11,093 nucleotides of DNA, taken from positions 1-11,093 of the forward strand of contig CAZUZO010000120.1 in the NCBI GenBank assembly GCA_964624765.1, in the 5' to 3' direction. Positions 4,710 to 11,093 of the stretch are shown here, piece by piece. Position numbers and translations under genes: made by a program. The notes below the pieces were generated by a model. It made no database searches, was not told the DNA's origin, and was given only the letters and a program-made list of their open reading frames with translations. Position 1 is the stretch's first letter. Every line of letters starts with the position of its first letter. This DNA is from JAGTVB01 sp964624765. Its GTDB lineage: Bacteria > Pseudomonadota > Gammaproteobacteria > HK1.

Positions 4710-7133
4710 TTAGGTTGGAAAAGCGATCGCCTGCACCTCCGGATACCGGCGCACGAAGTGAACGTTGAGTCCTTTCCGAAGGTACTCCGGCAACTCGTCG
4801 AAATCCCGCCGATTCGCCTCCGGCAAGATCAGCTCCATCAATTTGCTGCGCCGCGCGGCGATGACTTTCTCGCGAATCCCGCCGACCGGCAACACCCGAC
4901 CCGTCAATGTGAGCTCGCCGGTCATCGCCATGGGCCGCTTGATCCGTTCTCCGCGGGCAAGGGATAGCAGCGCAGTGGCCATCGTGATACCTGCGCTAGG
5001 GCCATCTTTTGGCGTTGCACCCTCCGGCACATGCAAGTGCACGGAAGCGTCGTCGAAGAAAGCCGGTTGACCATGGAATGTCTCGACGTTCGATGCGATG
5101 TAGCTGTAGGCGATCTCCGCCGATTCGCGCATCACTTCTCCCAGCTTACCTGTCAATTTGAGTTCACGATGTTTCTCATGGACCCGTGAAGCCTCGATAT
5201 CCAGTGTCGCACCACCCAAAGGGGTCCAAGCCAGCCCCGTGACGATCCCTACCCCGGTCAAGGGCCGATCCTGGCGAAACATCGGTTTGCCGAGATGCGC
5301 CTCAACCTCCTTGATGCCGGTGCGCAAAGGAGGCGGGGTACCCTCTAGCAGCTCGACCACGGCCTTACGAACGATGCGCCCCAGCTGCTTCTCCAGGTTA
5401 CGCACCCCGGCCTCGCGCGCATAGCCTTCGATAATGTGGCGCAGCGCCGCATCGGTGATTCGCACCTGCGAGCGCTTGACCCCAGCCCGTGCCAACTGCT
5501 TCGGCCACAAGTGGTGGCGCGCAATCTCGACCTTTTCGTTGGTGACATAGCCAGCCAAACGAATCGTCTCCATTCGGTCTAGCAGAGGCCCAGGAATGGT
5601 ATCGAGCTGATTGGCTGTGCAGATAAAAAGCACTCTGGAGAGATCGAAACGCATGTCCAGATAGTGATCAAGAAAGTCCGTATTCTGCTCCGGATCCAAG
5701 ACCTCCAACAACGCCGATGCCGGATCGCCATGATAGGAGGCTCCGATTTTGTCGATTTCATCGAGCATCAGCACTGGGTTGGCGACCCCCAGGCTCTTCA
5801 TGGCTTGAATAAACTTGCCGGGCATGGCTCCGATGTAGGTGCGCCGATGCCCCTTGATCTCGGCTTCATCGCGCATGCCGCCGAGGCTAAAACGGTAGAA
5901 CTTGCGTCCCAACGCATCGGCAATGGAACGACCGATAGAGGTTTTACCCACACCTGGGGGACCCACTAACAACAGGATGGAACCTGTAACCTCGCCTTTC
6001 AGCACCCCTACAGCCAAAAACTCGATGATGCGGTCTTTGACGTCGCCGAGACCATCGTGATCGCGGTCAAGAACGGCCCGGGCGATCTTGAGATCGAGCT
6101 TTTCCTCGGAATAAATACCCCAAGGCAGCGATGTCACCCAATCGAGGTAATTGCGTGTCACGGCATATTCCGGCGAGCCGACTTCCAGAACCGACAGCTT
6201 TTCCATCTCGTCGTCGATCTGTTTCTTGGCCCCCTCAGGCACGTGCAGGGTTTGCAGTCGCTCGCGAAATCGATCCAGCTGGGCCGTGCGATCATCCTTC
6301 GAAATGCCGAGCTCACGCTGAATTTCTTTGAGCTGCTCCTTCAGAAAGAACTTGCGTTGCTGATCCGATATGCGGTCCTGCACACCTTTGCGGATTTCTG
6401 CCTGGATCCGAGCCACCTGAAGTTCTTTCTTGATCAGCACCAGCACTTTCTCCATGCGCGGCAAGACCGGCACCGTCTCCAACACATCCTGCAGTTCCTC
6501 TTTGCCCGCAGTGGTCAAGTTGGCCGCGAAATCCGCAAAGGGAGAGGGCTCATTGGGGCTAAAACGGGACAGGAACACTTTTAATTCTTCCGCGTACAGC
6601 GGATTTAACGGCAGCAGCTCTTTGATCGTATTGATGATGGCGACGCCATAGGCCTTTAGGGTGTTGTCGTCTTCCTTGAGGGTCGGGGGGTATTCCACTT
6701 GCGCTACAAACGGTGCTTCCTGGGTGACCCACTCATGGATACGAAAGCGCTCGACACCCTCAGCCATGAACTGGATCTGACCGTGCTGGCGACCTGGGTT
6801 GTGCATCCGCACAACGGTACCGATAGAGTAGAAGTTCGCCGGTCTCGCCTCCTTCGCATCACCCTGTAGCAACACCAAGCCGGCCATATGATGCGGCATC
6901 TCACCCACGCGCTTAACCGTTTCCAACCACTGCTCCTCGCTCACCAGAATGGGCATCACTTGGCCTGGGAAAAACGGCCGTTCAGAAAGTGGCAAAAGGT
7001 GCAGTGTCGTCGGTAACGCATCACCGGGAAGGACCAGCTGGGTGTGGCTTTCGCGGGTGTCTTCGCCCGTCGCGTGCGGTCCTCGGCTAGAACCCCGGTC
7101 TTGCTCTGAGAGCGACTTGTCTTCCTCTTTCAT
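4710..7133 (-). CDS. lon: ATP-dependent Lon protease
   Basis: The 807-residue protein has the full Lon architecture. A hydrophilic N-terminal extension of about 40 residues precedes the LON substrate-binding domain (about 43-230). The AAA+ module follows, with Walker A GPPGVGKT (391-398) and Walker B VLMLDEID (454-461). The protease domain carries the catalytic serine in KDGPSAG (Ser713) and the catalytic lysine in GGIREKV (Lys756). The 43-residue spacing matches the E. coli dyad Ser679/Lys722. It would act as a cytoplasmic hexamer degrading misfolded and regulatory proteins. The ATG at 7131-7133 is preferred, with GGAAG five bases upstream; an in-frame TTG at 7143-7145 would add four residues. 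The usual lon neighbours clpX and hupB are absent, so this may be a second Lon. MITE copy 3 lies 41 bases upstream and must contain, displace or insulate its promoter. Confidence 0.95.
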   Translation of the reverse strand: MKEEDKSLSEQDRGSSRGPHATGEDTRESHTQLVLPGDALPTTLHLLPLSERPFFPGQVMPILVSEEQWLETVKRVGEMPHHMAGLVLLQGDAKEARPANFYSIGTVVRMHNPGRQHGQIQFMAEGVERFRIHEWVTQEAPFVAQVEYPPTLKEDDNTLKAYGVAIINTIKELLPLNPLYAEELKVFLSRFSPNEPSPFADFAANLTTAGKEELQDVLETVPVLPRMEKVLVLIKKELQVARIQAEIRKGVQDRISDQQRKFFLKEQLKEIQRELGISKDDRTAQLDRFRERLQTLHVPEGAKKQIDDEMEKLSVLEVGSPEYAVTRNYLDWVTSLPWGIYSEEKLDLKIARAVLDRDHDGLGDVKDRIIEFLAVGVLKGEVTGSILLLVGPPGVGKTSIGRSIADALGRKFYRFSLGGMRDEAEIKGHRRTYIGAMPGKFIQAMKSLGVANPVLMLDEIDKIGASYHGDPASALLEVLDPEQNTDFLDHYLDMRFDLSRVLFICTANQLDTIPGPLLDRMETIRLAGYVTNEKVEIARHHLWPKQLARAGVKRSQVRITDAALRHIIEGYAREAGVRNLEKQLGRIVRKAVVELLEGTPPPLRTGIKEVEAHLGKPMFRQDRPLTGVGIVTGLAWTPLGGATLDIEASRVHEKHRELKLTGKLGEVMRESAEIAYSYIASNVETFHGQPAFFDDASVHLHVPEGATPKDGPSAGITMATALLSLARGERIKRPMAMTGELTLTGRVLPVGGIREKVIAARRSKLMELILPEANRRDFDELPEYLRKGLNVHFVRRYPEVQAIAFPT

Positions 7134-7147
7134 CTTAGCTTCCAAGC

Positions 7148-7160
7148 GGCCACAATGGCC
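7148..7160. repeat. Short palindrome upstream of lon
   Basis: GGCCA and TGGCC are separated by CAA, 14 bases before the lon ATG. It could be a small operator or simply chance in GC-rich sequence; no factor is recognised. Confidence 0.25.
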
Positions 7161-7174
7161 TAATAGAGGCCTCA

Positions 7175-7315
7175 GAGGTTGTGAAGAAACCTGCTACACA
7201 ACCCGATAGCGGCGTCGGACGGTGCTCGCTCCTCGCCTATCTATCTGATATGTCTGTCGGCTTGGCACCGTCCGCCTCGCTTTCGAGCCGCTCGCGACGG
7301 TTTTTTCACAACCTC
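7175..7315 (+). mobile_element. MITE copy 3 (141 bp), between glgB and lon
   Basis: Perfect inverted ends GAGGTTGTGA (7175-7184) and TCACAACCTC (7306-7315) are flanked by a TCA direct repeat (7172-7174 and 7316-7318) in a CTCAG context. With the inner bases the end match extends to about 17 positions with one mismatch. The interior holds a further perfect stem, GGACGGTGC with GCACCGTCC, and an AGCGGC/GCCGCT pair, so the whole element can fold into a long interrupted hairpin. It has no transposase. It fills two thirds of the 215-base gap between the glgB stop and the lon start. Confidence 0.87.
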
Positions 7316-7348
7316 TCAGACGGGCCTACGGATCTGCACAGCCAGCGT

Positions 7349-10300
7349 CTACCAAAGCCGCCCGGCTGCACGTACCGCCTCGCTTTCAGGTTGCTCCATT
7401 GACCTCGGGCTAAAGAGGTCCGAAATCCGCGCCGGAAGGGGTTGCACGATGAGCGCTGTCAAAGGCGGTAACGGCAGAGAGAGGGAGAATCGGTAACCGT
7501 GCCAGGGTCGGTCCTCGGCCAGGGCCCGCTGATCGGGCAACCCGCCCCCCTGGCCGCCGTAAATTTCGGCATCAGTATTCAGCAGTTCCCGGTACCAGGT
7601 TGGAAAAGGAACGCCTATCCGATAGCTCGCGTAAAACACAGCCGAGAAATTGGCCACGAACAGCAACGTATCACGTGGATCGCGGCCCTTCCTGAGAAAG
7701 GCAACGACATTTTCATGGGGGCTATCGAGATCGATACCCTCGAAGCCCTCCCGCGCGGCATCCACCTCATGCAGGGCCGGCGCCGCTCGGTACACCGCGT
7801 TAAGATCCGCCACGAATCGCCACAGACTCCGGTGCGGCTTCTCATCCAGGAGCTGCCAATCGAGACTGGTGGCATGGTCCCACTCCCGCCGTTGTCCAAA
7901 CTCTCCCCCCATAAACAGGAGCTTCTTTCCGGGATGGGCGTACATAAAGGCGTATAAGAGCCGCAAGTTTGCGAAGGCCTGCCATTCGTCCCCCGGCATT
8001 TTTCCTAGTAGCGATCGTTTCAGGTGCACCACTTCATCGTGGGAAAGGGACAGCACAAAATTCTCATCAAACGCATAGTGAAAGCTGAAAGTGAGCCTTC
8101 GATAGTGCTGGTGGCGGTGCTCCGGCCGCTCTTGCATGTAGGCCAGGACGTCGTGCATCCAACCCATGTTCCACTTGAATCCAAAGCCAAGTCCTCCGCT
8201 ATCGACCGATCGGGACACCCGAGGCCAAGCAGTTGACTCCTCGGCCATCAGCAGGACGCCTGGAAACCGCTCGTGGACGATGGAATTGGTATGCTTCAGG
8301 AACTCTATCGCCTCCAGATTTTCCTTGCCACCAAACCTATTGGGGATCCACTCTCCCGCCGGTCTGGAATAGTCCAGATACAACATGGACGCCACGGCAT
8401 CGACTCGCAGTCCATCGAAATGATACGTCTCGAGCCAAAAAAACGCATTGGCGATGAGAAAGTTCTCGACCTCATGCCGGCCATAATTAAAGATCAGCGT
8501 CCCCCAGTCTCGATGCTCGCCTTTGCGTGGATCCGCATGCTCGTAGAGGCTCGTCCCATCGAAGCGTCCCAGCGCGTGGGCGTCTTTGGGGAAATGCGCG
8601 GGCACCCAATCCAGGATGACGCCGATCGCCTCTTGGTGACACCGGTCGATGAATGCCATAAGCTCCTCTGGCCGCCCAAAGCGCGAAGTCGGTGCATAGA
8701 AGCTGGAAATCTGGTACCCCCAAGAAGGTTCATAGGGATGCTCGGCGATGGGCAAGAGTTCAATATGGGTAAATCCCAGGCGCTTGACATAAGGTACCAA
8801 GCGCTCCGCCAGAGCCGTATAGGAGAGGCTCTGGCCGTTGACAGTCCGCATCCAGGAACCCACATGCACTTCATAGATGGCCACCGGACTCTGCCAAGGG
8901 TCACCCGCACTGCGCTGCTCCATCCAGGCCTGATCCTGCCATCGATATCGCGCCCCGACATCGTAGACGATGCTAGCCGTTTTCGGCGGAACCTCGCAGT
9001 AGAAGGCGTACGGATCGGCCTTCAAGCAGAGGCCACCTTGGGACGTTCGAAGCTCGTACTGGTAGATTTCGCCCTCCGTAAGCCCCGGCACAAACAGCTC
9101 CCACACACCCGCCTCTTCGTGCAACTTCATTGGGTGCTGGCTACCCACCCAGTGGTTGAAGTGACCCACGACACTGACACCTTCTGCGTTAGGTGCCCAG
9201 AGTGCAAAACTGACACCGAGTTGACCTTCACGGGTGTCCGGATGGGCGCCTAATTTGCGAAACACATGATAATGGTTGCCCGCATTGAAGAGATGACGAT
9301 CATAAGGCGTGAACGACCACGACCGGTAAGCATAGGGATCGCGATAGGTGTGGTGGGAACCACCCTCCTCCAGCACTTGCAAGCGATACTTGAGTTCCGA
9401 GTCAAGGGGGATGATAGTCGCTTGCAACAGCCCTCGTGCATCCAGCTTGGCCATCTGATGGAGCAGCCATGGATAGCCATCCATGATCACATAGGCCTGT
9501 TCAGCCCGTGGCAGGAAGGCGCGAACTACTGGAGCGCTCCCGTTGCTACCCCCATGGGGACCGAGAAGGGCGAACGGATCGCGATGACGGCCATCAATGA
9601 GGCGCCGGATCTCGTGCTCTGGCAAACGCTCGACGGGCAGCTCGGCGCGGACGATGAGAGGGATCCCAGCGGAACATCCGGGGCCTTCCCGGCAGCAGTC
9701 GGCATGGAGAGCCGCCGTCAGAGGGTCCACCAGCACAGCGTCGACATGATAGTGGGTGGACCAAAATTCCACATTGGACAACACCGCACTCCTGACTTCG
9801 CCGCGCGCAAAATCGAATCTCACCCGTGATCCAGAACGGTGTGTATCGTCCTCGTACAATCGCGTCCCATCAAACCAGTTCAGCTCCACACCGTCGACCG
9901 GGAGAGACGACCCCGTTCCCGGTACCACGACAGCTAGACCGTTTTGATGACACAAGTCGATGAGTGCCATCAGATCGGCCGGCGTGCCGCAAGCACGGCT
10001 GGGGGCGTAACCCAACCCCTCATGGGTCGAAGGATCCGGCGCGAGCGGGATCAATACATGGGTGAAACCCTTTCCCTTCACCTCGGCGGCGAACTGCGGT
10101 GTCGTCAGCGATCGATAATATTCCCCCTGTGCGTCCTCCTCGGCGACGGTAGGCCAGACACTTGAGTCGATCTTGTAAAGGTAGACGATGCTTTCAGCTT
10201 CATCGGGCCGACCGCGTTCACTGCGTGACGCTCGCCAGGAATGATCCTGCCAAGGATGGGCCTGCTCTAGATGGCACACGATGGAAGCAGCGTTGGGGCA

Positions 10301-10948
10301 CGCCTCCAACGACCCGGCGTAAGGGTCGGTTTTCAAGAAAACATTCCCAGCCTCGGTCTTGATCTCGTACTTGTACAAGGCGCCCTCGGCCACCCCAGGC
10401 ACAAACAGCTCCCACACCCCCGAATTCCCCAGCAGCTGCATCTGATGCAAGCGACCGTCCCATCCGTTGAACGTTCCAACGACGCTGACTCGCGCCGCAT
10501 GGGGAGCCCACACCGCGAATGCCACCCCCCCCACGCCTGCCTCGCATCGCGGATGGGCGCCCAACAGGCGAAACGCCTGCAGGTGTTCACCCCCCGCGAA
10601 CTTTACCCGATCCTCCTCAGAGAACGCCGATACCTTGATGGCATAGGGATCGTATAACGTGTGCTCCACATCCTGCTCATCGGTGACGATCAGACGGTAA
10701 CCGCTACCGTTGAGAAGCCCCGGCAAGCTGCCCTCGAACAACCCCAAAGGATGTATTCTCACCAACTCATGTCTGACCGTCTTCTTACCTCCACCCCCCC
10801 TGGCCACCGACACCTCCTTGGCCTGAGGCAGAAAGGCACGAATGATCGTCCGGCGATCGGGTTTCGAATAGTGCGGCCCTAGGACGGCGTGTGGTGCCGG
10901 ATGCCGTGATTCGACGATCCGTTGAATCTCTTCTTCAGCGATGCTCAT
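7349..10948 (-). CDS. glgB: Glycogen branching enzyme with internal tandem duplication (1199 aa)
   Basis: 1,4-alpha-glucan branching enzyme (GH13_9) transfers glucan chains to form alpha-1,6 branches in glycogen. The C-terminal 755 residues are a complete GlgB: N1 domain (about 442-543), CBM48 (565-653), the catalytic barrel (from about 686) and a beta-sandwich end. Catalytic residues are Asp850 in GLRVDAV, Glu903 in LLMAEES and Asp971 in LSHDEV, with region I DWVPAH at 780-785. In front lies a second N1 (6-103) and CBM48 (128-213), then a decayed first part of a GH13 barrel (253-423) lacking region I Asp and His. Typical GlgB is about 730 residues. A tail of some 25 residues after LIVQPLP is also unusual. 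The ATG at 10946-10948 has AGGAG 12 bases upstream; the frame is open farther upstream, but that sequence does not look coding. No glgA, glgC or glgP is within the window. The stop TAG lies 31 bases before MITE copy 3. Confidence 0.93.
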   Translation of the reverse strand: MSIAEEEIQRIVESRHPAPHAVLGPHYSKPDRRTIIRAFLPQAKEVSVARGGGGKKTVRHELVRIHPLGLFEGSLPGLLNGSGYRLIVTDEQDVEHTLYDPYAIKVSAFSEEDRVKFAGGEHLQAFRLLGAHPRCEAGVGGVAFAVWAPHAARVSVVGTFNGWDGRLHQMQLLGNSGVWELFVPGVAEGALYKYEIKTEAGNVFLKTDPYAGSLEACPNAASIVCHLEQAHPWQDHSWRASRSERGRPDEAESIVYLYKIDSSVWPTVAEEDAQGEYYRSLTTPQFAAEVKGKGFTHVLIPLAPDPSTHEGLGYAPSRACGTPADLMALIDLCHQNGLAVVVPGTGSSLPVDGVELNWFDGTRLYEDDTHRSGSRVRFDFARGEVRSAVLSNVEFWSTHYHVDAVLVDPLTAALHADCCREGPGCSAGIPLIVRAELPVERLPEHEIRRLIDGRHRDPFALLGPHGGSNGSAPVVRAFLPRAEQAYVIMDGYPWLLHQMAKLDARGLLQATIIPLDSELKYRLQVLEEGGSHHTYRDPYAYRSWSFTPYDRHLFNAGNHYHVFRKLGAHPDTREGQLGVSFALWAPNAEGVSVVGHFNHWVGSQHPMKLHEEAGVWELFVPGLTEGEIYQYELRTSQGGLCLKADPYAFYCEVPPKTASIVYDVGARYRWQDQAWMEQRSAGDPWQSPVAIYEVHVGSWMRTVNGQSLSYTALAERLVPYVKRLGFTHIELLPIAEHPYEPSWGYQISSFYAPTSRFGRPEELMAFIDRCHQEAIGVILDWVPAHFPKDAHALGRFDGTSLYEHADPRKGEHRDWGTLIFNYGRHEVENFLIANAFFWLETYHFDGLRVDAVASMLYLDYSRPAGEWIPNRFGGKENLEAIEFLKHTNSIVHERFPGVLLMAEESTAWPRVSRSVDSGGLGFGFKWNMGWMHDVLAYMQERPEHRHQHYRRLTFSFHYAFDENFVLSLSHDEVVHLKRSLLGKMPGDEWQAFANLRLLYAFMYAHPGKKLLFMGGEFGQRREWDHATSLDWQLLDEKPHRSLWRFVADLNAVYRAAPALHEVDAAREGFEGIDLDSPHENVVAFLRKGRDPRDTLLFVANFSAVFYASYRIGVPFPTWYRELLNTDAEIYGGQGGGLPDQRALAEDRPWHGYRFSLSLPLPPLTALIVQPLPARISDLFSPRSMEQPESEAVRAAGRLW
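8369..9619 (-). repeat. GlgB internal duplication, unit B (intact)
   Basis: This encodes the second N1-CBM48-half-barrel unit, from EHEIRRLIDGRH to the LRVDAV catalytic region. It aligns with unit A at an offset of about 437-442 residues: HDPFALLGPH-like against HPAPHAVLGPH, KLGAHP against LLGAHP, VSVVGHFNHW against VSVVGTFNGW, and GVWELFVPG in both. All catalytic residues in this unit are retained. Confidence 0.85.
9695..10936 (-). repeat. GlgB internal duplication, unit A (decayed catalytic part)
   Basis: This encodes the first N1-CBM48 unit plus a partial GH13 barrel. The CBM48 is well preserved (FAVWAPHAARVSVVGTFNGW). The barrel part still matches unit B (GFTHVLIPLA against GFTHIELLPIA; LMALIDLCHQ against LMAFIDRCHQ; FDGTRLYE against FDGTSLYE). 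However, region I DWVPAHF has become PGTGSSL, and GLRVDAV has become AVLVDPL, which loses the conserved Arg. It stops just after the nucleophile region. Confidence 0.85.
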
Positions 10949-11093
10949 CCGTATGCTGTGCTCCTGCCGTCTGAAGTGATGACCTTTAGAAGCTGTTTTA
11001 AAAATTACTGCGCTTGCCTGAGCTGCGTTGCACGGTGACTCGCAATCCTCATGTACTCCCTTGTACACTCCGGTTGTTACTTGCCCCATCCTT
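10949..11093 (-). other. glgB leader region, possible end of another repeat
   Basis: This 145-base region upstream of the glgB ATG remains open in the glgB frame, but its translation is Cys- and Ala-rich and unlike any GlgB N-terminus. It contains the inverted repeat TGTAC (11052-11056) and GTACA (11063-11067), and an AT-rich patch around 10995-11010. No clear -35/-10 pair was identified; the promoter may lie beyond the window. The composition break resembles the edge of an extragenic repeat, but no second copy is present here. Confidence 0.3.

Noticed and set aside
8273..9253. A 326-codon frame on the plus strand opposite glgB
   Set aside because: It is antisense to the catalytic and CBM48 coding sequence of an unambiguous GlgB and its translation resembles no family; long antisense frames are common in GC-rich genes.

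Overview
The window comes from a moderately GC-rich proteobacterium. An OxyR with the classical redox-cysteine pair, a signal-peptide-less cobalamin-binding protein and a GlgB/Lon complement suggest a gammaproteobacterium, but no single gene here fixes the genus. Identifications were made by reading the translations against remembered family motifs; no database search was run.

Layout, left to right. (1) 3-734 (+): the C-terminal two thirds of an OxyR-type peroxide sensor, cut by the window edge. (2) 809-950: first copy of a short mobile element (MITE). (3) 941-3225 (-): a compact cluster that reads small lipoprotein, then xpaC, then telA. The lipoprotein is only 47 aa and lies 3 bases upstream of xpaC. 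(4) 3226-3500: a poorly coding stretch that may hold a broken small gene on the minus strand. (5) 3501-3641: second MITE copy, in opposite orientation. (6) 3757-4578 (+): a cytoplasmic-looking cobalamin-binding protein of the BtuF/TroA fold, with a plausible promoter directly beside the MITE. (7) 4710-7133 (-): an ATP-dependent Lon protease. (8) 7175-7315: third MITE copy. (9) 7349-10948 (-): a very large glycogen branching enzyme (1199 aa instead of about 730) containing an ancient internal tandem duplication. (10) 10949-11093: glgB leader, perhaps including the end of another repeat.

The genes do not form one pathway. Most have stress or storage roles: peroxide sensing (OxyR), envelope/toxic-anion stress (XpaC-TelA), protein quality control (Lon) and glycogen branching (GlgB).

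The two most unusual items are as follows. First, a family of three about 141-bp non-autonomous elements has inverted ends beginning GAG, 3-bp TNA target duplications (IS5/IS1031-like), and an internal stem whose base changes preserve pairing. One copy supplies the stop codon of telA, and another looks like a chimera of the two other end types. Second, the GlgB carries a complete extra N1-CBM48 unit followed by a decayed half of the catalytic barrel ahead of an intact branching enzyme.
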